A stretch of DNA of 64,000 nt. Origin: Leisingera sp. M658 (lineage in GTDB: Bacteria > Pseudomonadota > Alphaproteobacteria > Rhodobacterales > Rhodobacteraceae). Where the stretch lies: positions 62,001-126,000 of the forward strand of contig NZ_CP083548.1 in NCBI RefSeq assembly GCF_025144145.1, in the 5' to 3' direction. A program made the position numbers and the translations under genes. Under the pieces are notes generated by a model that was not told the DNA's origin, made no database searches, and saw only the letters and a program-made list of their open reading frames with translations. Shown here in pieces: positions 51,626 to 60,957 of the stretch (position 1 is the stretch's first letter; each line of letters opens with the position of its first letter).

Positions 51626-53983
51626 TTAAAAGTCCTGCCATAGATCGCGCGCGGCGTTGCCGCTGGCGGCCGCGGCGGCTGGCACCGGGCTGGCTTCAAT
51701 CTCCCAATCCGCCTCGCCATGTGCCGAGGGCGCAGGTTTGGCCGCCGGAGCGGCGGCACGGGCCGGAGCGGGTGCTGCGCTGCCGCCGGCCACACGGAAA
51801 TGGGCGACCAGTTCGGACAGCTTGCCGGCATCCGTGTTCAGCATGTGCCCGGCCGCAGTGGCTTCTTCCACCATCGCCGCATTCTGCTGTGTCACCTGAT
51901 CCAGCTGGGTGACGCCGGTGTTAATTTCGTGCAAACCGGTTGACTGTTCGGCCGCGCCTTCGGCAATGCCGGAGACCAGCTGCGAGATATGGGTGACCTG
52001 CTCGACGATGCTTTGCAGCGCCTCGCCGGCCTTTCCGACCAATTCAACGCCGCGATCCACCTGTTTGGAACTGTCGCCGATCAGCGTCTTGATCTCCATC
52101 GCTGCATCCGAGGACCGCTGCGCCAGCGCCCGCACCTCGCTGGCGACCACGGCAAAGCCCTTGCCTGCCTCGCCGGCCCGCGCCGCCTCAACGCCGGCGT
52201 TCAGCGCCAGCAGATTGGTTTGGAAGGCGATGTCGTCAATCACCGAGATGATTTGCGAGATGTGGTTCGAGGACTGCTCGATCTCGGTCATTGCGGACAC
52301 GGCGCTTTGCACAACTTCCCGGTTGTTCTCCGCTTCGGTCCGGGCCTCGGCCATGGTGCTTTCAACGCTGCGGGCGCCTTCGGCGGCGGATTTCACCGAC
52401 GCAGTCAGCTCATCCAGCGCCGCAGCTGTCTCTTCCAGCGTAGCCGCCTGGCTTTCGGTGCGGTGCGACAGGTCGTCCGACGCCTGGCTGATCTCAGCGG
52501 CGCCATTACGGATGCTTCCCGAGGCTTCAATCACCTGCCGGACGGTAGAGCTGAGGTTGCTGACAGTGCTGTTGTAGTTCTCCCGCAGCTGCTCGTATTC
52601 CTGTGGAAACGCGTTTTTGATCGGCTGGGAAAAATCGCCTTCGGCCAATTGCATCAGCCCGGCGCTCAGGCTTTCGACAACATCTTGCTGCTGCCGCTGC
52701 ATTTCTGCGCGTTCCTCTTCCGCGGCGCGGGCCAGTTTCAGGTCGTCCTGCATTGAGACAAGGGTTTTGCCGATCTTGCCGATTTCATCGCTGCGGTTTG
52801 CGGCTTCGATATCGGTGTCGAGATTACCGGACGACACGGCTTCCATATTATTGCAGATCCGGTCGATCGGCCGGGTGATGGAGCGGGCGAACAGCCAGCC
52901 GAAGAAGGACATGCCAGCCGCACAGATCACTGACGCAAGAAGCAGCATGTTGCGTTTTTTGACTGCCGGAGCCATCAATTCGGCCCAGTCCTGTTCGGCA
53001 ATGATGGCCCAGTTTGCGAATTCCAGCGGCAGCGGCTCGGAATAGGCGAGTACCGGATGCCCGTTCAGACCCGGAACGCCCTTCTGCACATGGGATTCAC
53101 CGTCAAAGGCTGTTGTCACCTGCTCGGTCGAAGGCAATTGAGAAAGCACTTCGAAACCGCCGTCAAACCGTGATCTGGTCCGCGCTTTCATGTCAGAGCC
53201 TGCCAGGTAGATCTGGGTGGTCTGCCCCAAGCCTTGCTCATTGTTGACAATGGCCCCCAGCAAATTCACCGGAATCTGAACTGCAAGCACGCCGACCGTC
53301 AGATTGGCGTCGTTTACAACTGGCGCCGCAGCAAAGGCCGCGGCTGCGCCGGCAGAAGGCGCATAGGGCTCCAAATCGGCAAAGAACACTTCGCCGCGGC
53401 TGCCTTCCAGGGCAGAGCTGTACACTTTTGCTAGGCCTGAGTCTTTGTACGGGCCGGTCATCATGTTGGTTCCGAAATCACTTTCCTTGAACACCGAATA
53501 AACGATGTCCCCGGCCAGATTGATCAGAAAGGCATCATAGTAGCCCTTGCTTTCGATCAAAGTCTTATACGCCGGATGAAAGCTTTCGTGATGCATGTGA
53601 TAAGGCGAGTCACCTTTTGCACGCGCCAGCAGATGTTTCTGACCAAGCGGATTCGGGTTGTCGTCAATATAGGCCTGACGCAGGATCTGCCCCGGATTTC
53701 CGTCCAGATCGTTCCAGGTCATCGTCAGCCATTCGATCGCGGTAGCAGTCGACGGCACGGCCGCCAGGGTCTGCACATCCGCATGGATTCCATCCAGCAG
53801 TGTCTGTACCGAATACTTCCGGTCCGCCACCATGGAGCGGAACTGGTCTTCGGCGTTCTTCTCCGCACTGTTTTGGAAACTGATCGTGCTGATCGTGACG
53901 AGAATCGCCGTCACGAGCACACCGAACCCAACAATAAACAGCGGCAATTTATGTGCCAGTTTGAGCGATTTTAGCGCTTTCAT
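51626..53983 (-). CDS. Methyl-accepting chemotaxis protein
   Basis: A 785-aa receptor. TM1 is at about residues 13-35. A large periplasmic sensor domain of the dCache type follows (about 36-340), then TM2 (about 343-368), HAMP ([20 protein letters not shown]) and a long cytoplasmic signalling domain with the hairpin tip [26 protein letters not shown] (quoted in part: [20 protein letters not shown]). The last residues LWQDF resemble the aromatic-x-x-aromatic pentapeptide (NWETF in E. coli) that tethers CheR/CheB, after a flexible Ala/Pro-rich linker. Ligand unknown. Confidence 0.92.
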   Translation of the reverse strand: MKALKSLKLAHKLPLFIVGFGVLVTAILVTISTISFQNSAEKNAEDQFRSMVADRKYSVQTLLDGIHADVQTLAAVPSTATAIEWLTMTWNDLDGNPGQILRQAYIDDNPNPLGQKHLLARAKGDSPYHMHHESFHPAYKTLIESKGYYDAFLINLAGDIVYSVFKESDFGTNMMTGPYKDSGLAKVYSSALEGSRGEVFFADLEPYAPSAGAAAAFAAAPVVNDANLTVGVLAVQIPVNLLGAIVNNEQGLGQTTQIYLAGSDMKARTRSRFDGGFEVLSQLPSTEQVTTAFDGESHVQKGVPGLNGHPVLAYSEPLPLEFANWAIIAEQDWAELMAPAVKKRNMLLLASVICAAGMSFFGWLFARSITRPIDRICNNMEAVSSGNLDTDIEAANRSDEIGKIGKTLVSMQDDLKLARAAEEERAEMQRQQQDVVESLSAGLMQLAEGDFSQPIKNAFPQEYEQLRENYNSTVSNLSSTVRQVIEASGSIRNGAAEISQASDDLSHRTESQAATLEETAAALDELTASVKSAAEGARSVESTMAEARTEAENNREVVQSAVSAMTEIEQSSNHISQIISVIDDIAFQTNLLALNAGVEAARAGEAGKGFAVVASEVRALAQRSSDAAMEIKTLIGDSSKQVDRGVELVGKAGEALQSIVEQVTHISQLVSGIAEGAAEQSTGLHEINTGVTQLDQVTQQNAAMVEEATAAGHMLNTDAGKLSELVAHFRVAGGSAAPAPARAAAPAAKPAPSAHGEADWEIEASPVPAAAAASGNAARDLWQDF

Positions 53984-54395
53984 TCCGTCCTCCTAAGAGC
54001 ATTGCGGTCTAGGCTCCCGCAAAAGATGATGTTTCTCAGGATGCGCCGCATATATTAATTTGCGGCTTACGGAGGGGCAGATCCTTCCTGTGGCAAAGCA
54101 AAAAGTTGCTGATTTCTGCAGCGCAAAAGCGTCACTCCGTAAAGGCCGGGTAAAGATACACGCACAGGCTGCACTTGGATTGCGCTGCTCCCCGGCTGCA
54201 GCCGGCAGGTGATTCTCAACGCGTGGCAGCACAAATAAAAATTGACGGGATTTCCCTGGCTGAATTGCACCCGAACTCCTTATGAATCCCCCTCCGTGCG
54301 GGTGAGGCGGCAATCAAATGTTAAGGCCCGCCGCATATCAATTGCTTCATCGAACTCGAATTGATCGCCGACAACGGGGGTGCGAATCGCCGACA
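53984..54395. other. Divergent chemotaxis intergenic region (412 bp) with dyad and direct repeat
   Basis: The gap between the receptor gene and the STAS gene holds no credible ORF. It contains a dyad ATCAATT-N15-AATTGAT at 54337-54365 and an 11-base direct repeat ATCGCCGACAA at 54364-54374 and 54386-54396. The second copy supplies the A of the STAS start codon. These are the only structures noted, and a sigma-54 promoter was not found. Confidence 0.5.
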
Positions 54396-54683
54396 ATGAC
54401 TACGGAAACGCAAAAACATATTTTGGATCTGCCCAACGCCTTCGCGGAGCTGGATTCGCTGATCGCCTTTCTTCAAGGGGCACGCTCCAAAGCAGTCGAG
54501 GTTGACTGCCGCGGCGTTGCCTTGATGCCCTCGCGCTGTCTGCAGCTTCTGCTTGGTGCAGAGCAGCAGTGGCGGTCCGAGGGGGTGGGCTTCTCAGTCA
54601 CCAATATAACCGAACCCTGCCGCAAGTCCCTGACGCTTCTGGGGCTGGAGCCCAACCGTTTTGAAGACGAGGAAACAGCATGA
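54396..54683 (+). CDS. STAS-domain protein at the head of the che operon
   Basis: A 95-aa protein with a STAS (anti-sigma antagonist-like) fold: KAVEVDCRGVALMPSRCLQL in the central strand and loop, and SVTNITEPCRKSLTLLGLE near the end. Where anti-sigma antagonists have a phosphorylatable Ser, this protein reads MPSRCLQ, so a Ser is available. It overlaps cheY by four bases. In related alphaproteobacterial che clusters such a protein often precedes cheY and cheA; its function is not established. The start is weakly supported by a ribosome site; the ORF is open from 54318. Confidence 0.75.
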   Translation: MTTETQKHILDLPNAFAELDSLIAFLQGARSKAVEVDCRGVALMPSRCLQLLLGAEQQWRSEGVGFSVTNITEPCRKSLTLLGLEPNRFEDEETA

Positions 54684-55054
54684 AAACCAAAGTTCTGGCA
54701 ATCGACGATTCCCGCACCATCCGGAATCTTCTGGCCGCGACCCTGGAAGAGGCCGGATTTGAATACCACTGCGCGGTTGATGGCCGAGAAGGTGTAGACA
54801 TGTACCCGGATGTGGATCCGGACGTTGTGATCACCGACATCAACATGCCCAACCTCGACGGTTTCGGCGTGATTGAGGAGCTGCGCGGCACCGGAATAAA
54901 TTCCAAGGTGCCGATTCTGGTGCTGACCACTGAAAGCGCACCTGAACTGAAATCCCGCGCCCGTGGCGCCGGCGCCACCGGCTGGATCACCAAGCCGTTT
55001 GACGATGCCTCTTTGATCTTCGCTCTCAAGCGTGTGACAGGAGCTGCGGCCTAA
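54680..55054 (+). CDS. cheY: Chemotaxis response regulator CheY (first copy)
   Basis: A 124-aa single-domain receiver: acidic residues in LAIDDSRTIRNLL, phospho-acceptor Asp in VVITDINMPNLDG (about residue 54), Thr in LVLTTES and Lys in WITKPFDD. It overlaps the STAS gene and is one base from cheA. Confidence 0.92.
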   Translation: MKTKVLAIDDSRTIRNLLAATLEEAGFEYHCAVDGREGVDMYPDVDPDVVITDINMPNLDGFGVIEELRGTGINSKVPILVLTTESAPELKSRARGAGATGWITKPFDDASLIFALKRVTGAAA

Positions 55055-55055
55055 G

Positions 55056-57224
55056 ATGTCGGGTTCGATTCAGGATACCTTCTTTGAGGAGTGCGAAGAG
55101 CTCCTTGAAGCAACGGATGAGGGGCTGACCGCCATCGAAGGAGGCGATCACGACCCTGAGACAGTCAATGCAATCTTCCGCGCCGTGCACTCGATCAAAG
55201 GCGGTGCCGGGGCCTTTGGCTTGGACGACCTGGTGGCCTTTGCCCACCGGTTTGAAACCGTCTTTGACGAGGTGCGCGCCGGCCGGATGGAGCTGGACGC
55301 AAAGCTGATCCAGCTGCTGCTGCGCTCCAGCGATCAACTGTCGGCGCTGGTCGAAGCCGCCCGGGACGGTGGCGAGATAGACGAAGCGCACAATGATACG
55401 CTGCTGGCAGCGCTGGATGAATACATCCCCGAAGAAGAGGAAGACCTCACCTTCGAGCCGATGGGGCTTGGCGCTCCGGCGCCGGTGGCAGATCTGGGCA
55501 TTGTGCCGGAAGCACCGGCAGAGCCGCAGGAGGAAACCTACCGGATCCGGTTCCAGCCGCTGAAGGAAATGTACGGTACCGGCAATGAGCCGTTCTTCCT
55601 GTTCCAGGCGCTTAAGGACATGGGCGATCTGACCGTAAAGCTTGACGAAAACGAGCTGCCCGGCTTTGACGCAATGGATATGAGCGAAAGCTACCTGGCC
55701 TGGGACATCACTTTGGTGACCAAGGACTCCCGGTCGATTGTCGAGGCAGTCTTCGAATTTGTCGAAGGTCTCTGCGAGTTGTCGATCGATGGCGAAGGCG
55801 ACGCGGAAGCGGAAGCCAATGCACTGGCTGCCCTGGACGCCATGTTCAGCGCACCTGATGCTCCGCCCGCAGCGGACACAACAGAAGGGGAGGCGCCCGC
55901 AGTCCCTTTTGAACCGCCGGTCCCCGCACCTGAACCCGAAGCCAAGCCGGCACCTGCCGAAGAAAAGGCATCGGCCCCGAAAGCCGAGAGCGGCAAGCAG
56001 GAGCAGCGCGGCGGTCCCAAGCCCACGCTCCGCGTCGAGCTCGAGCGGGTGGACCGGCTGATCAACGCTGTCGGGGAGCTTATCATCAACCATTCGATGC
56101 TGGCGCAGCAAATCGCCAACCTCGATGTCTCTGATACACGGGACGTTGAAACAGAGCTCGAAGGTTTCAAAAACCTCGCACGCGACATCCAGGAAGGTGT
56201 CATGGCAATCCGTGCTCAGCCGGTGAAACCGCTGTTCCAGCGCATGGCCCGGATCGTCCGGGAAGCTTCGGCTGCGACAGGTAAAACCTGTAAACTCGTG
56301 AATGAGGGCGAAAACACCGAGGTCGACAAGACGGTGATCGAACGGCTGTCCGACCCGCTGACGCATATTCTGCGCAATGCGGTGGACCACGGGGTCGAAA
56401 AACCCGAGGACCGGGAAACCGCCGGGAAATCGAAAGTCGGTGAAATACGGCTGTCAGCTTCCCATCGTTCTGGAAGTGTTTGCATTGAAATCAAGGATGA
56501 CGGGGCCGGTGTGAACCGCCCGCGGGTCAAACAGATCGCCATTGAGAAGGGCCTGATCCCGGAAAATGCCGAGCTGACTGACGGCGAGATCGACAATCTC
56601 CTGTTCGCGCCTGGCTTCTCCACCGCCAAGGAGGTGTCAAACCTCTCCGGACGCGGTGTCGGTATGGATGTGGTGAAGAATGCGGTGACCGGCCTCGGCG
56701 GCCGCATCAACATCTCCTCCACACCCGGCAAGGGGTCAACGTTCACGATCATCCTGCCGCTGACCTTGGCGGTGATGGACGGCATGGTGGTGTCGGTCGC
56801 TGACCAGACCATGGTGGTGCCGATTACTTCTATCGTCGAAACCATGCGCGGCAGCGATGACATGATCAACAGCCTCGGCGCCGACGGCACCCTGCTGTCG
56901 ATCCGCGGCAATTTCGTGCCCATCTGCGACGTTGCCGGCAGCCTGGGGCTGTACCGCGAAAGCGACCGGCAGGCCGGCGTCTATCTGCTGGTGGAAACCG
57001 AAACCGGCCAGCGCTGCGCCTTGGCAGTCGATGATATCCACGACCAGCGCCAGGTGGTGATCAAAAGCCTGGACGGCGTCTGCGGGGAAATCGCGGGCGT
57101 TGCCGCAGCAACCATCCTTGGAGACGGCAAGATCGCCATGATCCTGGACCCTGAAAGCATCATTGCGGCCTCGCCCACAGCGGCCGCCTTTGACACCGAG
57201 CGGAGAATGAGCAATGCAAGCTGA
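55056..57224 (+). CDS. cheA: Chemotaxis histidine kinase CheA
   Basis: A 722-aa kinase. P1 has the phosphorylated His45 in AVHSIKGGAGAFGL, followed by an acidic/Pro-rich linker and P2-like region (about 160-320). Then come P3 dimerisation (RVELERVDRLINAVGELIIN), P4 catalytic motifs (HILRNAVDHGVE, KDDGAGVN, SGRGVGMDVVKNAV, GKGSTFTIILPL) and the P5 CheW-like domain. It overlaps cheW by 11 bases. Confidence 0.94.
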   Translation: MSGSIQDTFFEECEELLEATDEGLTAIEGGDHDPETVNAIFRAVHSIKGGAGAFGLDDLVAFAHRFETVFDEVRAGRMELDAKLIQLLLRSSDQLSALVEAARDGGEIDEAHNDTLLAALDEYIPEEEEDLTFEPMGLGAPAPVADLGIVPEAPAEPQEETYRIRFQPLKEMYGTGNEPFFLFQALKDMGDLTVKLDENELPGFDAMDMSESYLAWDITLVTKDSRSIVEAVFEFVEGLCELSIDGEGDAEAEANALAALDAMFSAPDAPPAADTTEGEAPAVPFEPPVPAPEPEAKPAPAEEKASAPKAESGKQEQRGGPKPTLRVELERVDRLINAVGELIINHSMLAQQIANLDVSDTRDVETELEGFKNLARDIQEGVMAIRAQPVKPLFQRMARIVREASAATGKTCKLVNEGENTEVDKTVIERLSDPLTHILRNAVDHGVEKPEDRETAGKSKVGEIRLSASHRSGSVCIEIKDDGAGVNRPRVKQIAIEKGLIPENAELTDGEIDNLLFAPGFSTAKEVSNLSGRGVGMDVVKNAVTGLGGRINISSTPGKGSTFTIILPLTLAVMDGMVVSVADQTMVVPITSIVETMRGSDDMINSLGADGTLLSIRGNFVPICDVAGSLGLYRESDRQAGVYLLVETETGQRCALAVDDIHDQRQVVIKSLDGVCGEIAGVAAATILGDGKIAMILDPESIIAASPTAAAFDTERRMSNAS

Positions 57225-57696
57225 AGCGAAGCATACCGATCAGGAAGTGAAACACGCTGAACACAGCGAGTTTGTCAGCTTCACCGTGGCCGGGCAGGCC
57301 TTCTGCCTGAAGATCACCCAAATTCGCGAGATCAGGCGCTGGTCACCGGTGACGATCCTGCCGCATGCTCCGGCCGACGTGCTGGGGGTGATGAACCTGC
57401 GCGGTGCGGTGATCCCGATCTACGATCTGTCCGCCCGTTTCGGCCTGCAGCAAACCGAAGCCAGCGAACGCAATGTCGTCATCGTCGTTTCGGTGCATGG
57501 CAAGCCGGTTGGCCTGCTGGCCGAGTCGGTCTCCGAGATTATCTCGATCAATCCGGACGACATTCAGGACACTCCGCCGGTCGATAGCCGCAACACGATG
57601 GAGTACATCCAGGGCATCATCTCGCATGATGACACCATGGTGCGCATCATCAATCTCGATGCGGTGATCTCGGCTCCGGAGCAGGTGATGCCGTGA
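57214..57696 (+). CDS. cheW: Chemotaxis coupling protein CheW
   Basis: A 160-aa CheW domain: EFVSFTVAGQAFCLKITQIREI, LPHAPADVLGVMNLRGAVIPIYDLS (shown as parts VLGVMNLRGAVIPIYD) and GLLAESVSEIISI. It couples receptors to CheA. It overlaps cheR by four bases. Confidence 0.94.
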   Translation: MQAEAKHTDQEVKHAEHSEFVSFTVAGQAFCLKITQIREIRRWSPVTILPHAPADVLGVMNLRGAVIPIYDLSARFGLQQTEASERNVVIVVSVHGKPVGLLAESVSEIISINPDDIQDTPPVDSRNTMEYIQGIISHDDTMVRIINLDAVISAPEQVMP

Positions 57697-58556
57697 GCGC
57701 AGCAGGTTCCATCTCCCCAAGCACAGAGAGCTTTTCGCTGTCGGACCAGGAATTCGAAGCCATTGCGCAGTTCGCGCATAAAAACTTCGGCCTGGCCATG
57801 GCGGCCAGCAAAAAGCCCCTGGTGTCTTCACGCCTGGCCCGCAAGCTGCGCCAGCGCAACATCACCAAATTCAAGGACTACCTTGCCAGCCTGGACGGCC
57901 CCAATGCCGACCAGGAACGCAGCGGGCTGCTGTCGCTGCTGACCACCAATGTGACCCATTTCTTCCGGGAGCCGCACCATTTCGAGACGCTGCGCAACGA
58001 CGTGCTGCCGCCGCTGATCGATCAGGCGCGCCGCGGCGGCCGGGTGCGGCTGTGGTCGGCGGGTTGCTCGAACGGGCAGGAGCCCTATTCGATTGCCATG
58101 ACCGTGTTGGATATCTGTCCCGAAGCGGCGCAGCTGGATTTCAAAATCCTGGGCACCGATATCGACCCGGTTGTGGTGCAGCACGCACAGGCGGCGAAGT
58201 ACCCCGAGGACGAGCTGGCCCAGATTGATACAAAATACAGCAAGCTGGTGCCCAAACGCGATCCCGACGGACGCTTTCCCGAAAGCCTGCGCAAGCTGAT
58301 CACTTTCGGGGTGCTGAACCTGATCGAACCTTTTCCCTTCCGCGGCAGGTTCGATGCGATTTTCTGCCGGAACGTTGCGATCTATTTCGACAACCCAACC
58401 CAGCAGAAGGTCTGGAGCGCTTTTCAGAATGCCCTGAACCCGGGCGGTTACCTCTTCATCGGTCATTCCGAGCGCATGTCAGGCCCGGCGGCGCAGCAGC
58501 TGAAGACGGCCGGGATCACCACTTATGTCAACTCATCCGCAGGCAGGAAAACCTGA
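57693..58556 (+). CDS. cheR: Chemotaxis receptor methyltransferase CheR
   Basis: A 287-aa SAM-dependent methyltransferase: N-terminal helical domain (SSRLARKLRQRNITKFKDYL, LTTNVTHFFREPHHF) and catalytic domain with SAM motif RLWSAGCSNGQEPYSIAM, FCRNVAIYFD and FIGHSERM. The start is GTG overlapping the cheW stop (GTGA). It probably docks on the LWQDF tail of the divergent receptor. Confidence 0.93.
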   Translation: MSAAGSISPSTESFSLSDQEFEAIAQFAHKNFGLAMAASKKPLVSSRLARKLRQRNITKFKDYLASLDGPNADQERSGLLSLLTTNVTHFFREPHHFETLRNDVLPPLIDQARRGGRVRLWSAGCSNGQEPYSIAMTVLDICPEAAQLDFKILGTDIDPVVVQHAQAAKYPEDELAQIDTKYSKLVPKRDPDGRFPESLRKLITFGVLNLIEPFPFRGRFDAIFCRNVAIYFDNPTQQKVWSAFQNALNPGGYLFIGHSERMSGPAAQQLKTAGITTYVNSSAGRKT

Positions 58557-58590
58557 CCGCGGCTGCAAGCAGAGCAGAAGGAAAGAAAAA

Positions 58591-58977
58591 ATGAGCTTGA
58601 AAGACTCTCTCCGCGTTATGGTCGTTGACGACATGTCGACAAGCCGGGGGATCATCACACAAAGCCTGGATGAGATCGGCATCAAGAACTATATGGTCGA
58701 GAACGCCGGCCAATCCGCCTTTCAAAAACTGACCCAAACACCAGTTCATCTGGTGCTGTCGGACTACAACATGCCGGGCATGGACGGGCTGGGGCTGCTG
58801 CAGGCCGTGCGCGGCCATCAGGTAACCCAGCGGGTTGGTTTCATTCTGGTAACCGGCAAACCAACGCCGGAAATGATCCAGATGGGCAAACAGCTGGGCC
58901 TGAATAACATTGTCCGCAAGCCGTTCACGGTGGCCACGATGAAACAGGCCATCGAACAGGTTGTCGGGCGGCTATAA
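58591..58977 (+). CDS. cheY: Second CheY-like response regulator
   Basis: A 128-aa receiver: MVVDDMSTSRGII, phospho-acceptor Asp in LVLSDYNMPGMDGLGLL, Thr in LVTGKPT and Lys in IVRKPFTVA. It is clearly different from the first CheY; two CheYs of which one acts as phosphate sink are known in alphaproteobacteria. The Met at 58591 has GAAGGAAAG upstream. Confidence 0.92.
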   Translation: MSLKDSLRVMVVDDMSTSRGIITQSLDEIGIKNYMVENAGQSAFQKLTQTPVHLVLSDYNMPGMDGLGLLQAVRGHQVTQRVGFILVTGKPTPEMIQMGKQLGLNNIVRKPFTVATMKQAIEQVVGRL

Positions 58978-58979
58978 CC

Positions 58980-59306
58980 ATGGAACGCCCCGACAAAGCC
59001 CTAGGCGAATTATGCGCCGCGTCGGCCTGGGAGATGGAGCAGTTGCGCAGCCAGATGCAAGCGTTGGAAGACGTTGTCCTGGACGTGCTGGAACGCGGCA
59101 CCGCCCCGACCAGCCAGGAACTGCGCTCGTTGCAGGACTTTGATCTGGTGATCCAGACTCTGTCCGGACTCTCCGGTTTCTACAAGCGCGTGCAGGCGCA
59201 AGTTGATGAATCCGGGCCTGCCGATCTGCCGACCGCAGCTGCCGGGGTCACCCTGGAAAAGCTGCGCGAGCGGCTGCGCGCCGCAGGCAGCATGGCAAGC
59301 ACCTGA
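58980..59306 (+). CDS. Small che-operon protein of unknown function
   Basis: A 108-aa mostly helical protein starting ERPDKALGELCAASAWEMEQ and containing LEDVVLDVLERGTAPTS and LQDFDLVIQTLSGLSGFYKR, then a Leu/Arg-rich end. It starts 2 bases after the second cheY, so it belongs to the operon. I do not recognise a family. The heptad-like spacing suggests a helical bundle or coiled coil, perhaps a CheZ-like or scaffold role, but that is speculation. Confidence 0.75.
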   Translation: MERPDKALGELCAASAWEMEQLRSQMQALEDVVLDVLERGTAPTSQELRSLQDFDLVIQTLSGLSGFYKRVQAQVDESGPADLPTAAAGVTLEKLRERLRAAGSMAST

Positions 59307-59313
59307 AATCAAG

Positions 59314-59346
59314 CGGCCCCGCCCGACCCGGGCGGGGCCGTTTTTT
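59314..59346 (+). terminator. Terminator of the che operon
   Basis: CGGCCCCGCC (59314-59323) and GGCGGGGCCG (59331-59340) form a perfect 10-bp stem followed by six T, 8 bases after the stop of the small che-linked gene. Confidence 0.85.
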
Positions 59347-59435
59347 CACCTTCAGCGGCGGCGAATTTCCTTTTTCTTTGCTGCCGCAGCGGACTACATT
59401 GGGCCATAGCTGAAACTGCCAGCCCGGGTGTTCGC

Positions 59436-60935
59436 ATGTCATTTCTCATCAAGCCTCTGATTTTCGCAGCCTGCTTGCTTGTTGCAACGGGTGCGCAGGC
59501 CGCAAGCGACCGCATTGCTCTGGTTATCGGCGTGGCGGACTACCAGTACCTGCCGCCGCTGGAGAACACCCGCAACGATGCCGTGGCAATGGCGGACACC
59601 CTGGAAGGGATCGGTTTTGACGTCAGCCTCGCATTGGATCCCGGCACCTCGGACATGGTGCAGCTGCTGGAGGATTTCACTTTCCGTTCCGAAGTGGCGG
59701 ATCTGGCTCTGGTCTATTTCGCCGGCCACGGGATTGAAGTGCAGGGCGAGAATTTTCTGATCCCGGCTGATGCCCAGGTGGCCAGCAACCGCGATGTGCA
59801 ACGCCAGTCCTTGTCGCTGAAACAACTGCTGGGGGCAGTGGACCGGGCCCGCAAGATGCGGATCGTGATCCTCGACAGCTGCCGCGACAACCCGCTGGGC
59901 GATTCCATTACGCTGGAACAAAGCAGCAGTGAAGCTGCCGAAACGAATGCAGCAACCCGCGGCGGCGGCGGCATGGCAGCAGCCGATCCGGACCGCGGCA
60001 CCCTGGTGGCCTTTGCCGCCAAAGACGGCCAGGTGGCGTTGGACGGCTCCGGCAGCAATTCGCCCTATGCCACTGCGCTGATAGAAAAAATGGTGCAGCC
60101 GGGGCTGGAGATCAGCCTGATGTTCCGCCAGGTGCGCGACCGGGTGATGGAAAACACTGCTAACCTGCAGGAACCGCATACTTATGGCTCACTGACCGGT
60201 GTGCCTTTCTATCTTGCCGGCCCGGGCAAGAATGATGCTCCGGTCACCGTTGCAGATGCTTCCGAAGCCTGGGCGGCGCTGAAACCCGACCAGGAAGAGC
60301 AGCTGCTGGCGCTGGCGGATCTTGGTGATACCCGCTCGATGCTGGGCCTGGCCTATATCCGGCTCAACCCCAATGAAGGCCGGTTTGATCCCGCCGCGGC
60401 GGTCGGTTTTCTGCAGCGCGCTTCCGATGCCGGCTCTCCCGAAGCGCAGTTCGAACTGGCCAAGCTTTATGAACGCGGCACAGGTGTCGCAACGGACCCC
60501 GCCAAGGCGTTGGAATTGTACCAGGCTGCTGCAGCGCAGGATTTTGCGGATGCGATCAACGACCTTGGCTTCTTGCACTACCAGGGCGGGCTGGGATTGC
60601 CTGCCAATCCGAAGAAAGCCCTGACCTTTTTTGAACGCGCCGCGGATCTGCGCCATCCGCAGGCCCAGTTCAATTTCGCTGCCTTGATAGATGACGGTCT
60701 GATCCCGTCGAAAGGTCCGGAAGATTCAGCGCATTATCTTTATGCAGCTCTGCGCAGCGGCAGTTCAGATGTGCTCAACCTGCTGAGCGAGCGGCCCAAT
60801 ATGTTCACTCCGCAAACCCGGCGCTCTCTTCAGCTGAAACTGAAGGAGAACAACTTTTATGCCGGTGCCATTGATGGCAATTTCGGGCCTGGAACCCAAC
60901 GGGGAATCCGGCAGGCTTACGGGCTGGAAGGCTGA
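59436..60935 (+). CDS. Secreted caspase-like (peptidase C14) protein with Sel1 repeats and peptidoglycan-binding domain
   Basis: A 499-aa protein. The signal peptide is cleaved after AQA (about residue 22). Metacaspase-type domain (residues 25-260): RIALVIGVADYQYLPPLENT, catalytic His98 in LVYFAGHGIE and Cys149 in VILDSCRDNPLG. Sel1/TPR-like repeats follow (about 280-430; SPEAQFELAKLYERGTGVA is one), then a C-terminal peptidoglycan-binding-type domain (FYAGAIDGNFGPGTQ). The combination points to a periplasmic or cell-wall-associated protease of unknown target. It is convergent with the peptidase gene that follows. Confidence 0.87.
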   Translation: MSFLIKPLIFAACLLVATGAQAASDRIALVIGVADYQYLPPLENTRNDAVAMADTLEGIGFDVSLALDPGTSDMVQLLEDFTFRSEVADLALVYFAGHGIEVQGENFLIPADAQVASNRDVQRQSLSLKQLLGAVDRARKMRIVILDSCRDNPLGDSITLEQSSSEAAETNAATRGGGGMAAADPDRGTLVAFAAKDGQVALDGSGSNSPYATALIEKMVQPGLEISLMFRQVRDRVMENTANLQEPHTYGSLTGVPFYLAGPGKNDAPVTVADASEAWAALKPDQEEQLLALADLGDTRSMLGLAYIRLNPNEGRFDPAAAVGFLQRASDAGSPEAQFELAKLYERGTGVATDPAKALELYQAAAAQDFADAINDLGFLHYQGGLGLPANPKKALTFFERAADLRHPQAQFNFAALIDDGLIPSKGPEDSAHYLYAALRSGSSDVLNLLSERPNMFTPQTRRSLQLKLKENNFYAGAIDGNFGPGTQRGIRQAYGLEG

Positions 60936-60957
60936 TTTTCAGGTCAGCGGAACACCA

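Noticed and set aside
54243-54270. Possible sigma-54 promoter (TGGC...TTGCA) before the che operon
   Set aside because: The distance between the GG and GC elements is 7 bases instead of the required 10.
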